A DNA stretch of 64,000 nucleotides from Peromyscus leucopus (GCF_004664715.2 NC_051064.1:112589740-112653739); one strand, 5' to 3'. Counted from the stretch's first letter, positions 43,401 to 53,754 are shown. The notes: a model not told the origin generated them from the sequence alone. Numbers and translations: made by a program.

Positions 43401-44816
43401 CATCATAACGTCAAAACACCTGTTAATAACTCTTCATTTACTTGCTAACTTATTTGAATACAGAATCAAACCTATCATCTTTAACCCTGTATCTGAAGGC
43501 AATACTTGGAAGACAGCAAATACTCAGAAAACAGCAAAAAATGTATTATATCTTCCTGGGGGGGCACAGGTACGTGTGCATGGTGGCTGCACACTTTTGT
43601 GTGTGTGTATGCTGGCTGCATAACTTTAATACCAGCAGTTGGAAAGGGACAGGCAAATAGCTCTTTGAATTTAAGGCCAGCCTGTCCTACATAGTAAGTT
43701 CTAGGTCATCCAGGCCCAAATAGAGAGACCCTGTTTTCTGATTATATCTGTGAGTACCCTCCAATTACTATCCCCGTTTCTGGAATTCACTCTGGCTAAA
43801 ATATAGTGAAGAAAAACAAAGAAAAATAAAAAGTAACTAAGGAAAAAGAAAGCAAAGACAAGACACATGTTTGGGGTGTTTTTGAAGAAAAAATTCACAG
43901 TAGCTATGTGTAATCATTTTTTTCCATTTAGAAATAAAGCCCTGAAAAACAGAAGCATGCTGGGCATGATGGCATATGCCTATAATCCTAGCATTTGGGA
44001 GGTGGAGGTAGGATGACTAGGAGTTGGAAATCATTCCTAGTTACATTTCAAGTTCAAGTCCAGCCTGAGCTACTTGAGACCTTGTCACAAACAGGCACAC
44101 AGAAAAAAAAAATCTACTGAGCATGTTCTCAAATGCCTTGAACCCCAGCACTGGGAGGCACAGGTAGGTAAACCTCTTAACTTAATTTGAAGCCAGTCTG
44201 GTCTACAAAGTGAGTTCCAGGACATCCAGGACTACACAGAGAAAACTTGCCTCAAAAACAAACAAAAGACTCTGTACTATATCAAGTATTTTATGAAATT
44301 TTGAGATCTAAAGTCAAGTTTTATCTAAAAATTAAGGAAAATCAAGTTCAGATTTTTTTATATCAAGTAACTCATCTCATTGCCCCATCTTCTCATATTA
44401 CTCTATAATTAGCTCTAGAATTAAACTGTTGACACAGACTGTCCTACTCTTAAAGGAACAGGCATCCTTAATAACATTTAATTCAATGACTCAGTTCAAA
44501 GTCAGACACAAACAACAAAAACTGTCACAAATAAAAGCCAGGGTTCTGTGAGATGGCTTGAGGTAATGACACTTGGGACCAAACATGCAAGCCTGAAAAT
44601 CTTGAGTTTGATCCTTGAACTCCATGAAAGTGGAAGAAGACACCTGCAAAGTTATCCTCTGATTATCACACCTATGCCATAACCAAAGTGCACCCGGAGT
44701 TGTATGGATGTGCACACACACAATTTTCCTTAAGCAAAACAAAACAAAATGGAGTGATGGTGCAAGAGGCAAGTGGACTTCTGGACCTCTCAGCAGGCAG
44801 GCACACACGCATATGT

Positions 44817-44864
<48 letters not shown>

Positions 44865-47800
44865 CAAAAAAACCAGAACCAGAGAAAGCAACACCGTTCG
44901 GGTCTAGTTGGACTACAAGTTGTATAAGAGAAAATACAGGGCTACAGAGGGCTAGAAAGGCATAGAGTAAAACCACAACTTTGAGTACTTAGAGATCAGT
45001 GATTAGTCACAAAGAACCACTAAGGATTAATCCACAAAACATCTGATCTGGGGCAAGGAGGAAGGGAAGGGTAGAGAAGACATCAATTAAGCTATTGTTG
45101 CAGGAATTATTGAGAATCTCAATTAAATTGATGACAATACAGAAGAAAAAGGGATACTTCTATGCTAGCCAGTCAAACAGTCACTGGGTGTCGGATATTT
45201 TGATTTGTTTTTCAAACAAGGTCTGATGTCATGCAGGCTGGCCTTGAACTTCTGCTCCACCTCCTGCATGTCTACAGTATTTACAGTGCTGTACATCAAT
45301 GAGAAAATTTGAAGTTTAATTAATATATCATTCTCATTTGAGGAAGTTGATCTGGAAAACCAAAAATTATGAAATCTCTAACAGCTAAGCTGGGTATGGC
45401 AGCACACACCTTCTGGACTGCTATCTGCTCTACATAACCAGTTTCAGACAAGCAAGGGCAACTTAGTGAAATATATTTTATGTATGTGAGCCACACACAT
45501 GCAGAAAACCACAGACCAGTGTGGGTGGTGGAAATGGAATTTGGGTCTCCGGCAGGAGCAGTAAGTGCTTTTAACTGCTGAGTCATTTCTCCAGTCCTGA
45601 TAGTCTAGATTTTTAAAGAACAGAAGCTACTTTTTAGTAAGTATATAGGACAGACTTGGACTTTAAAAAAAAAAAAAAAAAAAAGTTATTTGTGCCTATG
45701 TTTGTATACCAAATGCATGCAGGATCCCACAGAGGCCAGAAGAGGGCACTAGATCCCCTGAAACTGTTGTTATGGCAATTGTGATCCACCATGTATGTGC
45801 TGGGAACAAAATCAAGGTCCTTTTCGTAAAGGCTTTTAATCACTGAATCATTTCTCCAAATCCTCTAGACTAGGCCTTTAACAACAAAAATGTACTTTAA
45901 AGAGAGCCTTATTCTGGACTGTGGGTTCAGTTCACCTATATGAGCCTGAATTTGGATCACCAGCACCCACTCAAATACAGGCTGAATGGGCACAGTAAGG
46001 CACATTACATTTGTAATCTCAGTGCTGGGAAGGTAGGGACAGATAGACACCTGGAGCTCTTTGGACATCAAGTTCAGCCAAACTGATGAGGTCCAGGTTC
46101 TGAAAGACCTATCTCAAAAGTAAGATGGGGCTGGGCATGATGGCGCCAGCGCCGCCTTCAATCCCAGCACTAGGAGGCACAGGCCGGGGTATGTTAGTTC
46201 AGGGCCAGTCTAGTCTACAAGGTGAGTTTCAGGATGGCCAGCCAGGGCTACAGAGAGAAACTCTATCTCACAAAGACTCTTTCAAAAAACAAACAAGCAA
46301 AAAACATAAACAAAAGGCCAGCAGCAATGGTGCTCATCTTTTTGATCCCAGCACTCAGGAGGCAGAGGCAGGTGGATCTCTGTGAGTTCAAGGCCAGACT
46401 GGTCTACAGAGCGAGATCCAAGACAGGCACCAAAACTACAAAGAAACCCTGTCTGGAAAAACCAAAACAAAACAAAACAAAAAACAAACAAACCTGAATA
46501 GTGAGAATCTCTGATCTCCATTCATACATACAAATGATCATATACAAAACACACAGAAAAGCCTTTTTCAATCATAATTAAAATATCCAAATATAAATGT
46601 TGTTTTCTTGTTTGTGAAGTTCTTTTTCATATTTTACTTGTAAGCACTAAAGCCAGAATTTGACAGCTGGTCCATGTGAGTCTAAAACGAAAAGGAAAGC
46701 TGGTAGAGTGCTTGCTATAAGCAGAGTGAGCTGACTTTGGTTTCCAAAATCTATGTGAAAAAGCTGACTTTGGTAGAGCTGGGCAGCTGGAAACAGGTGG
46801 ATCCCTGGGGTTCCCTAGCCAGCCAACCTTGCACTAAACCAATGAGACCCTATCTAATGCGACAGCATTTGAGCAACGACAGCAAAGGTTGTCATCCAGC
46901 CTCCAGACATACATGCACACACAACCATACTCACAAAAGAAAACCTATACTTGAAGCAAGCAGAAGAACTGTTGAGTTAGGGCTGGCCTAAATCATGGTA
47001 TCAGATCCTGTCTATCACCACCTCCAAAAGTATAGGACAGGAGATGACTGGTACATCTCAAACTTAGCTAGATATGACGACTCCCACTTGAAATCCTAGC
47101 ACTTGAGAGGGCAAGGCAAGACTGAAGTTCAAGGCCAGCCCATACACTATGAGATCCTGTCTCCAAAACAATCCAGTCCAAACTAAAGATCTATAGTGGA
47201 GTTAATGCTGATAAACCCACAGTAAATTGAAAATATCCTTAGGCTGAAGATGCATTTAGTGTTATCTTCCCTACCAACATCAGAGCTTAGTAATATAGTA
47301 CCGTTCAAAAGTATCAGTTCTTTAATTATCCTTGTGATACCCTGGCTGAAGGAAAGCTGAAGACTGCTGCCTAGAATCACAGAAGAGTAGTAACACAGTA
47401 GGGTGTGGTGATGCAAGCCTGTGATCCCAGCACGTGGGAAGCTACTGAAGGAAGTCAAGGTCAACCAAGACTATATAGTTTGTTCTGAGAAGGCTTGGAA
47501 GACGTATAAAGACCCTGTCTCAGAACAAACAAAAACCAAAAATCTCCTGAGATTTTAAAATATCTCACTAGTATAGGAAAAAAAAAATCAAAATTCACAA
47601 TATAGACTATTAGGTATTATTTTTACACCATTAAAACTGTAAGATGAACCAACAAGTCAGGACAATCTACAAATACTGAAAATTGAGACATGCCTATCTA
47701 CATATAGTCAATAATAACCTCCCAATAATAAGCTCCTTAACAGAGTGTCACCCTCAAATTAAGACACTAATACTTTATGGATAGATTTCAAGCATTCTTC

Positions 47801-50800
47801 CATAAAATGTATACTTTGTGGCAGACAATAAATATGTAGGACAAAAAGTGAAATTATTTTAATCAATAATTGTTTTAAACCAATTCTTATATTTAATATT
47901 ATTGGCATTTGTCTTTTTAGGTTTGTTTATTTTTTTTTTTCCTTGAGACAAGAATCTCAAGGCAGCCAAGGCTGACCCTGAACTACTCATCTTCCTGCCT
48001 CAGCCAGAGACTACAGGTATGTTACCATGCCTGGGTGGCTTTTGATTATCAGTTTAAGGTCATCCTTGGCTATACAGCCAGTTGGAAGCCAGCCTGGGCT
48101 ACCTGAGACCCTGCCTTTTATAAAGTTTCAGGAATGTAGCAAAGTATTTGCCTAGCATGTGTGAGACCCAGTGTGTGATCTCTACTATAGTCCCTCACCC
48201 AAAATTTCCCTCACCACCAAAAACAAAAAGTAAAAAACTTGAAGGAGGTAAGGAAATCAGTCATGCATTCACAGTGAAACCTAGGAAGTAATCCGGTCAA
48301 ATAACAAACAGGACAAAGGTCTGAGACCTTGACTATCTTACAGCAGTCAGGAGGCCAGGGAGAGAACTGGTAGAGGATTTAGGAAAACACTAAGAATTTC
48401 TCCAAAATTAAACATGAATCCATTAAAGAGCTTAGTAGAGTACTGTGGTCCCATTACTCTAGCTGCTATGTTGAGAAGATGGTACAGAGAAGAAGTTGAA
48501 AAAACAGAACCTGGTATGGTGCTCACACCTGTAATCAACACTCAGGAGGCTGAGTCAGGAGCTTAAGTCTCAGTGAGACCCTGTCTCAAAATACACGAGA
48601 AATAAAGACCAAAAAAATACAAAGAAATCGGCAACAAAAAAATTGATACCCAACAACAAACACCCAAGATACAAATAAGGGCTCCATGCAAATGCTGGTC
48701 ATAATGGTACATAATTAGTTTACTTTGAGCTAGGTTTTGTTTGGTGCACATATAAAACCTAGGGTCTCACATACTAAGCATGTACTCCACCATTAAGCTA
48801 CATGTCCAATCCAGGACGTCAAGCCCAAATACAGTCTGTCAGTTACTGTCAGTAGAAATAGCTGGACCTTTGCTTTAAGGAGCTCTTGGCATACCTGTAT
48901 ACTGTACAACACAAATACAAGAACTATGTTTTAAGTACTTGTCACAGGGGAAAAGGAATACAAACTCATGCTCCTTTAATTTCATAATCAGATATTTTCC
49001 ATTTCAAGCCCTATTGCAACTAACTGAGTCTATTCTTTTTTTTCTTTATTCCTGGCTGGCCTGGAACTTGATATATTAACCAGGCTGGCCTGGAACTCAA
49101 GATCCACCACTTCTGCCCCGCCTGCGCCTCCCTACTACTGGGATTAAAGGTGTATACCACCATGCCCAGCCTGAGTCTATTCTTTAAAGAAACAAGTCAA
49201 CACTACTGTGTTTATTATGTTAATTATATACTATTTCTTTTTAAAAGCCCAGATATGAATAATTTACTTTGGACTACTACTTTCCCAAATCATGTAAAAA
49301 CAAATATTAGTAATATTATAACTTCAAGGGGATATTATTATTTCTACAGCTTTCTTTTAAAAGTTCTTGAGATAGGGTCTCATTCTATAGCCCAGACCAG
49401 CAAAGAACTCACCATGTAGTGATGAACACAAACAGAACTCACTATGTAGAGCTGACTATCAGCAATCCTCCCGCCTCAGCCTTCCTTCCAAGTACTAGGC
49501 ATGAGCTACGATGCCAGACTAAAGTTTTCTTTTTATGGTCTCATCTTTTAAAGCAACCATTTTCTTTTGATTCATACTAACTTTGCATATCAGTATCTGG
49601 GTCATTCATTTCAGGAAAAGGCAACCACAATACAATTTCCACTGTCAAAAATAACACATTCCCAAAAAGTACTGGTAATACCAAAACCTATCATGATTTG
49701 TCTAGTCCCTCTGGAAAGGACAAAATATAGCTCCTATGAACTCTAAAATTATTCTAAGGACAACAGAGAAAGCAACAAGTCAAATATTCAATTTTCCTAG
49801 AAAGAGGCTAAGAAGTATAGATTTTTTTTAGGGGGGGGGAGTTTGCTTATGACACCTAAATAAATACATTTGTTGAGTAGCTATTGTAGAGGGGGAAACA
49901 GTAAGCTATAGACAACTGAAAGAGAGGCCTGGTGGTATAGGTCTCTAATTCCGGCAACTCTGAAGGCTGAGGCAATAGCACAAAAGTTCAAGGCCTGTCT
50001 GGGTGACATCATGAGACACTAACAAGTTTAAAAAAAATGAGAGGTGGACTGGAGTTATAGCTCTGTAGTAGTGTTTTGCTAGCATGCACAGGGCTCTCAG
50101 TTCAATTCCTGCTACTGATAAAACATCCAGATTTCATTTAGTATTAGTCTGCTCCTGAAGCAATTTAAATAAATTGGGAGAAATGGGGTACATAAATACA
50201 GTAAATACTGCATTTTTATGTGACAAATTGCATGAAACATTGAGAACAGAGCTTCTATTCTTCATTTATCTCAGTTATTGAGCATCTACTATGAGTCAGA
50301 TGATGAGGTATAAAAACACCTGGAAAATGTCCCAAATTCAGCTTATAAAAGGGGAGGGGAACACATAGTTCAAGGATGAGACACACAACTACCTAAACAA
50401 AGATACTAAATTATTATAGGCACAGTATTGCTTATGTAAGTGTAGAAGGTTCGTGGGGGACATGTTCAGGAATTCAGGGAGGGAGGGAGGGCAATGTCAG
50501 GACTTCAGATACTGAGCTGAGTCCTTAAAGAGGATTAGATGTTCACCTGGGCAACCTTGGTGCAAAGGCTCCTAGCAGAAAGATCACCTGGAGTCTTGAA
50601 GACAAAATTGTCAACAGCCTGGTTTGGTAAGCTTGAAATAGAGAGGCAAGGCTACCATGAAGACTGGACTAGTAATGTGCCTGAAAGATCCCTGAAGGGG
50701 TCAAAAAAAATCAGCATATATGATCACTTTTTTTTTTTGCCACATAAGAAACTGGCTTACACAGAATTGAGGAAACACTAAACTAGATAATGATGTCACC

Positions 50801-51743
50801 ACATAAAAACAAAGGACACTGCCCAGTTAGAAAACCAACCTCTCTTCAGGAAAATACTAAAGATTGTATTCAAGCCCACCACGGAGTTTACTCAGTATCA
50901 TTTAGAAAGACCCATTCAAGAATCTTTGATAAAGAGAGGGCCTTTAGTAGCAGATGGCGTTTTCCAAGTCACGCTGAAAGGTCTCTAAAGTTCAAGATAA
51001 TCAAGGTTTTATTAAGTCAACTTATTTAAAAGGTGTGTCACAGGGGTGGAGCAAAAAGAGGAGGAGCTAAGGATTACCACATATGTATATATAAACAAGT
51101 AACTCTTTATGAAGCAGGGGCTAACATCCGCACTTGGAATTCTACCTCCCCAATAGATGGTAAAGAGGACGTTCTACCAGAACCAATGAACAAAGATAGG
51201 GTAGGAGTGGGGAGGATTATATACGAAAACACATATGGAGGAGTGGGGGGGGGGGGTGACAACCGACCCACAACCCATAATCCTGCCGGCAGTCTGCGGA
51301 GGAAATCACACAACTCAGACATAAAGGCAGGAAAACCATGTCATCCTTAACTCCCCAAGCTAACTCGCAGACACCGGCCAAGGGGATGTGACCACACGCT
51401 TGGATTCCTGAACTCAAGGACAGAACACCTTCCCCAGACGCCACCCCAGGGGAAGGCGAGAAGGATCGGTCTCCGGCCGGGGACTGGGCAGCAGACCCCC
51501 TCACGGCCGGCCCCCGAAGGGGTCAAGGCCCCCCGAGGCTAGGCCCTGGAGGCCAAGGGCAGAGGGCCTGAGCCGCCTCCCCTCTCACGCCGACACACAC
51601 ACACACACACCCTCCCCTACCTGATATGGCGGCGGCGGCTCCTGATCTGGCTCCGTCCCCTCGCCAAAGCTAGCCCGGTCGGACTGAGACTCGTGAAGCA
51701 GGGAGATGTCATCCGAGGTCGGGGATTTGAGGCAGTTCCCCAT
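28161..51743 (-). CDS. RNF11: RNF11, complete coding sequence in three exons
   Basis: Exons on the - strand: 51743-51621 (41 codons), 30980-30811, 28332-28161 (stop TGA 28163-28161). They give 154 aa, the normal RNF11 length, with GT-AG introns of 20.6 and 2.5 kb. Visible features: MGNCLK start (Gly2 myristoylation, Cys4 palmitoylation); acidic-dileucine-like DDISLL; PPPY at residues 37-40, a ligand for WW domains of NEDD4-family ligases; RING-H2 with Cys99, Cys102, Cys117, His119, His122, Cys125, Cys136, Cys139; and RSFT ending at Thr135, the AKT site described for the family. All eight zinc ligands are present. Known roles (literature knowledge): an endosome-associated E3 adaptor working with ITCH, SMURF2 and the A20/TAX1BP1 complex in NF-kB and TGF-beta signalling. 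The start ATG has A at -3 and G at +4. The gene is convergent with TTC39A. Confidence 0.97.
28419..28464. repeat. (CA)n microsatellite
   Basis: About 23 uninterrupted units in RNF11 intron 2. Confidence 0.96.
28818..28945 (+). repeat. B1 SINE, diverged
   Basis: 'gcacgcttataattctag' to 'gactgtctcaaaaataaa'. Confidence 0.72.
29450..29778 (+). repeat. Rodent medium-reiterated repeat
   Basis: The block order 'gctggttagttttt', 'gactgatgtgggagggtc', 'tggtcctgggtggtataag', 'ctccatggcctctgcttc' matches a common rodent repeat. The family name is not assigned. Confidence 0.7.
30145..30262 (-). repeat. B1 SINE, partial
   Basis: Antisense 'gtagaccaggctggcctc' to 'gctgggattaaaggcgtg'. Confidence 0.8.
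30811..30980 (-). CDS. RNF11: RNF11 coding exon 2 (EQVPVPVYHPTPSQ...KKIR)
   Basis: The acceptor is tatttag at 30982-30981, and the donor gtaagt starts at 30810. It is 170 nt, codes 56 residues and leaves GA of a Glu codon. It links the PPxY region to the RING. The intron 76 bp upstream of the acceptor is interrupted by a solo LTR. Confidence 0.97.
31057..31444 (+). mobile_element. Solo LTR (ERV2/ERVK-like) with 6-bp duplication
   Basis: 388 bp starting TG and ending CA, flanked by acccag on both sides (31051-31056 and 31445-31450). A 6-bp duplication is typical of class II endogenous retroviruses. A TATA-like atataaat lies near 31341, so + orientation is favoured. No internal retroviral genes are present. 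The family is not identified. Confidence 0.8.
31845..31975 (+). repeat. B1 SINE, diverged
   Basis: 'cacatacctttaatcccaac' to an A-rich end. Confidence 0.65.
32766..32945 (+). repeat. B1 SINE with expanded GGT/GGC head
   Basis: A complete sense B1 whose 5' head carries (TGG)5 then (CGG)8 at about 32768-32806 before 'cacacgcctttaatcc'. The body has the 'caccaaaactacacagag' variant. Confidence 0.92.
33131..33282 (+). repeat. B1 SINE
   Basis: 'gctgggcagtgatggcgc' to 'aaaccctgtctcgagg'; full length. It is preceded at 33031-33125 by a 5'-truncated B1. Confidence 0.9.
33695..33850 (+). repeat. B1 SINE, diverged
   Basis: 'gtggtacatacatataatcc' to 'cctatctcaagtaaataaa'. Confidence 0.65.
34430..34580 (-). 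repeat. B1 SINE
   Basis: Antisense, 'tttgagacagggtttctc' to 'gattaaaggcgtgagcc'. Confidence 0.9.
34770..34850 (-). repeat. ID-type SINE, antisense
   Basis: 'gctggagatcaaacccatgg' and 'catgctaggtc' match the reverse of an ID element. Confidence 0.6.
34925..35240 (+). repeat. Two B1 SINEs in tandem
   Basis: A head-truncated sense B1 (34925-35062) and an older sense B1 (35105-35240, ending 'gagaccctctctcaaaa'). Confidence 0.68.
36028..36360 (+). repeat. B3 SINE followed by B1 SINE
   Basis: B3-like 'ggggctagagatgactc' to 36215, then a sense B1 from 'caggcatggtggtgtatgcc' to about 36360. Confidence 0.78.
36757..36905 (+). repeat. B1 SINE, diverged
   Basis: 'gtagtgggctcatgccttcc' to 'gaaatactgtctcaaagag'. 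Confidence 0.65.
37381..37562 (-). repeat. B1 SINE with long T tract
   Basis: A run of about 28 T (the reverse of a long A tail) and a complete antisense B1, with the cricetid-looking 'gcgcctttcctggaactg' variant and a short CAC expansion in the head. It appears young. Confidence 0.9.
37688..37980 (+). mobile_element. Candidate LTR or LTR-like retroelement
   Basis: A 293-bp segment starting TG ('tgttgcaggag'), with AATAAA near its end, bounded by gtagta at 37682-37687 and 37981-37986. The 3' end is TA rather than CA, so the LTR assignment is tentative. Confidence 0.35.
38005..38085 (-). repeat. ID-type SINE, antisense
   Basis: 'gccagggatcttacccagg' to 'gcgctctcccactgaac'. Confidence 0.65.
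38786..38953 (+). repeat. B1 SINE
   Basis: 'gctgggcagtggtggccc' to 'aaaccctgtctcaaaaaac' with an (AAAC)n tail. Confidence 0.9.
39290..39600 (-). repeat. B3-type and B1-type SINEs, antisense
   Basis: The B3-like block (39290-39465) ends 'cactgagtcatttcgccag'. The B1-like block (39478-39600) contains 'ggctggcctggaacttgcc'. Confidence 0.6.
39975..40892 (+). mobile_element. LINE-1, 5'-truncated 3' end
   Basis: The tail of L1 ORF2 (ending near 40364, with disrupted frame upstream), a 3' UTR with a long G-rich purine tract (40755-40835) and an A-rich tail. Flanking 12-bp duplications aaagagttatgc lie at 39963-39974 and 40893-40904, and the left site follows TT, as expected for L1 endonuclease. 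It lies antisense to RNF11 within intron 1. It is non-autonomous. Confidence 0.93.
41157..41265 (-). repeat. B1 SINE, antisense
   Basis: 'gctctggctgtccaggaatt' to 'gctgggattcaaggtg'. Confidence 0.72.
41331..41376. repeat. 13-bp tandem repeat
   Basis: Three perfect copies of acatgtgactgtg plus a partial fourth. Confidence 0.95.
41437..41690 (+). repeat. Head-truncated B1, then ID-type SINE
   Basis: B1 body 'gaggcagaggtagatgg' to 'aaaccctgtctcaaaa' (41437-41560), then ID-like 'gcagtacagtgcttgcctgg' with 'agggttcaatcccagg' (41600-41690). Confidence 0.72.
42243..42435 (+). repeat. B3-type SINE
   Basis: 'gggactagagatggctaagc' and 'ccccagttccaggggatc'. Confidence 0.75.
42905..43110 (+). repeat. 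B3-type SINE with CA-rich tail
   Basis: 'tgactggagatatggctcag', 'gattaactccagctgtaag', then a CA tract and an AATAAA-like tail. Confidence 0.75.
43960..44270 (+). repeat. Two B1 SINEs
   Basis: An older sense B1 (43960-44100) and a second one (44120-44270, 'aaagtgagttccaggacatc'). Confidence 0.72.
44537..44725 (+). repeat. B3-type SINE, diverged
   Basis: 'ggttctgtgagatggcttg' and 'tgagtttgatccttgaac'. Confidence 0.55.
44819..44861. repeat. (CA)n microsatellite
   Basis: About 21 CA units in RNF11 intron 1. Confidence 0.96.
45484..45862 (-). repeat. Two antisense B3-type SINEs
   Basis: The first (45484-45598) ends 'gagtcatttctccagtcc'. The second (45685-45862) ends 'gaatcatttctccaaatcc'. They are separated by a 20-base A tract. 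Confidence 0.68.
45925..46495 (+). repeat. B4 followed by two B1 SINEs
   Basis: B4-like (45925-46128), sense B1 (46128-46285), sense B1 with the 'caccaaaactacaaagaaac' variant (46315-46495). Confidence 0.75.
46690..46930 (+). repeat. B4-type SINE, diverged
   Basis: tRNA-like 'tggtagagtgcttgctataag' and a B4-type tail 'tgtcatccagcctccagac'. Confidence 0.5.
47395..47545 (+). repeat. B1 SINE, diverged
   Basis: 'ggtgtggtgatgcaagcctg' to 'gaccctgtctcagaac'. Confidence 0.68.
49035..49170 (-). repeat. B1 SINE
   Basis: Antisense 'ggctggcctggaactcaag' to 'gggattaaaggtgtatacc'. Confidence 0.8.
49925..50125 (+). repeat. B1 remnant and ID-type SINE
   Basis: The B1-like block (49925-50035) is followed by an ID-like block with 'gttatagctctgtagtag' and 'ctcagttcaattcctg'. 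Confidence 0.6.
51243..51256. repeat. G homopolymer run
   Basis: About a dozen consecutive G close to RNF11 exon 1. Length is likely unstable in assemblies. Confidence 0.85.
51621..51743 (-). CDS. RNF11: RNF11 coding exon 1 (MGNCLKSPTS...PPPPYQ)
   Basis: The ATG is at 51743-51741; the exon ends in CAG before donor gtaggg (51620 downwards). It codes the lipidation signal and the PPxY motif. The exon lies inside the CpG island. Confidence 0.97.
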
Positions 51744-51873
51744 CTTCCGGGGCCGGGGTGTGTGCGTGAGATCTAGGGGGAGGAAGAAAGCCGTGACCCG
51801 GTCTCTCCGCACACTCAGCGCTCGCTGAGCTCGCTCTCGGCGCCGCGGGGTCCGAGGCGGCAGGCCCCGGGGC

Positions 51874-51921
51874 TCAGGCGGCGGCTCCCCCGCGCCCCGG
51901 CGCCGCCGAGGGGCCGCTCAT
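51874..51921 (-). other. Candidate upstream ORF in RNF11 5' leader
   Basis: The ATG at 51921-51919 has G at -3. It opens 15 codons and stops at 51876-51874, 130 nt before the RNF11 ATG. It matters only if transcription starts upstream of it. Confidence 0.4.
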
Positions 51922-52069
51922 GCCAGCCCCCGGGGCAGGGGGCGCGAGGCTAGGCCGCGGGGCTGCACCGGGGTCGCGCCGGGAGCCGGAGGGGGGCGGG
52001 GGCGGGGAGACGGAGCGCTTCCCCCACCCCGCCCCCCGCGGGGCGGCGGCGGCCACGGGGCTGCTGGGC

Positions 52070-52174
52070 CTAATCCAGGTCAGGAGGGGGGGGCGCGGCC
52101 GTCGCGGCTGCCTCAGCTGCTGCCTCAGCTGCTGTTGCCCCTGCCGACGCTGGAGCCGCGGCCTGGGGCCTCAT
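52070..52174 (-). other. Second candidate upstream ORF (Ala-rich)
   Basis: The ATG at 52174-52172 opens a 34-codon Ala-rich frame ending at 52070. Its presence in the mRNA depends on the unknown TSS. Confidence 0.3.
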
Positions 52175-52191
52175 TCTACTCCGCCTTAGCG

Positions 52192-52212
52192 CGGCGGCGG
52201 CGGCGGCGGCGG
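52192..52212. repeat. (CGG)7 trinucleotide tract
   Basis: Seven uninterrupted CGG units about 450 bp upstream of the RNF11 ATG, in the 5' UTR or core promoter. Confidence 0.95.
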
Positions 52213-52331
52213 CCAGAACGAGGCCAGCCGGGCCTACGTCATGCCGCCGTGCGTGCTCTGTCCCCGCCCCGGGCCCCGCGCGCCCCGCCCCCAGCGTGGC
52301 GCTGAGTTTTAAGGGACTGACTGTGTGCTTT

Positions 52332-52351
52332 TTGTTGTTGTTGTTGTTGTT
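52332..52351. repeat. (TTG)n short tract
   Basis: About six TTG units at the upstream edge of the RNF11 CpG island, followed by a 13-base C run near 52364. Confidence 0.9.
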
Positions 52352-52827
52352 AGTCTCCAGCGCCCCCCCCCCCCCCGCTCTGTACCTCGGCTGCACCCCG
52401 CTCGCACCCTTACCTTGCGCAGCGTCCTCAGAGACCGTTCCCCCTGGCAGCCAGGTGATGTTTATATGCCCGCATCCGAATGGATCGGGCGGATAGCTGA
52501 GGCGTTTAAATAGCTTCTCCTTTATCCTTTCAGAATAAAGTCCACATTCATTAATGACACGCCCTACCTTTCCAATCCCTTTTCTATCCTCCCAGCATCA
52601 CATAGCCAAGAGATTCTCGGATTGTTCTGTTTCTGCCCGGTCCCCCCCCACCCTAACCCGAGTCACCCCACCACCTCTCAAACTAACGTCTGCAGTCGAT
52701 GCTCAGTCTCCTGCATTCATCATTGCAATGTTTTTTTGTTGATTAATGCCATATTGTTGCATTTAAAATCTCCAATGGCTTCTCACTACTGCCCACAGAA
52801 TAATCTTAAGAAATCTCTATCTCCCTA

Positions 52828-52980
52828 GGCGGTGGTGGCACACGCCTTTAATCCCAGCACTCAGGAGGCAGAGGCAGGCGGATCTCTTGTGAATTCAAGG
52901 CCAGCCAGCCTGGTCTACACAGAGAAATCCTGCCTTAAAAAAAAAAAACAAAAAAAAACAAAAAAAAACCAAACCCAACC
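52828..52980 (+). repeat. B1 SINE near the RNF11 promoter
   Basis: 'aggcggtggtggcacacgcc' to 'gagaaatcctgccttaaaa' with an A-rich tail; the closest SINE upstream of the CpG island. Confidence 0.9.
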
Positions 52981-53754
52981 CAACAAACAGAGAAAGAATG
53001 TCTAACTCATTAGCAGTACTGCCCCTCATAAATTCTAAACTCCAGCATGGCCAAAGCGCTTTAGTTATCTCAAAGCCTATTCCCTCTGGCTGGAATTTAC
53101 ACAGGCAGATTCTACTCCTGACCTTCTACCTCTCACTGGGCTAATCATTATTCCCACAAGTCCTTCCTGAATTCAATTTCGTTTCCCTTTGGGAAGCCTT
53201 TTCTGACCCTCCTGTCTGGGTCAGTCTCCTCCTCCGAGTTCGCAGCCCCTGTGCCTTTCTGTCAGGTGGATCGGGCTGAGTTATCTGTCTCTTCCCTGTG
53301 GAAGGCCTGGCGTGTTGCCTAAGGTAGACTCTTTCCTTGGCTGAATGAACAAATGCTCAAACAGCAAATGCAAAGACAAGACAGACCAGGGTGTTCTCCA
53401 GCCACTCTCTCAACAAGAAGTCAAGATGTTGACTCTGACCGGCTTTGATTCACCATTGACTGATTTATTATATTCTTATAGTCAGGCACTATGCCAGCAC
53501 AACTAATTTATGAAAACTGGCTTGTTCCTGTTAGAGCCAGGTTCATCTAGAACAACAAATAAACAGAAGAGCCATTGAGCTACCCCCTCCCCCGAGGCTT
53601 TTAGGGAAGTCTGACTGACGGTGTCATTTGGGTGAGGGTCAGAAGGGATTTTTCGAGATACTACAGTGTTTAATGGGTAAATCCCAAACATTTTTACTTT
53701 AAATACTAATTCTACAAAATCACTAACTCAGAGTGCACTCAAATTCTATGTTAA

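Larger units (their letters stand above)
30981..51620 (-). other. RNF11: RNF11 intron 1 (20.6 kb)
   Basis: The intron is densely filled with B1, B2/B3, B4 and ID SINEs, one L1 insertion, one clear solo LTR and one candidate LTR. I see no additional coding exon. The segment 50500-51360 next to exon 1 is comparatively SINE-poor. Confidence 0.85.
51360..52480 (-). promoter_or_regulatory. RNF11: RNF11 CpG island promoter region
   Basis: CpG-dense sequence, highest at 51840-52320, spanning exon 1 and its upstream flank, against a CpG-poor surround. There is no TATA box. GC boxes (ccccgcccc near 52262; cgccccgccccc near 52280) and a TACGTCA CRE-like site (52235-52241) are visible. The TSS is not determinable. 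Confidence 0.85.

Noticed and set aside
44491..44976. 161-codon - strand frame
   Set aside because: Also built on a (CA)n tract and a SINE; composition is explained by the repeat.
51585..51812. In-frame N-terminal extension of RNF11 to 51812
   Set aside because: The codon at 51812-51810 is GTG, not ATG. The ATG at 51743 has a strong context and yields the myristoylation signal MGNC, so the longer start is not supported.
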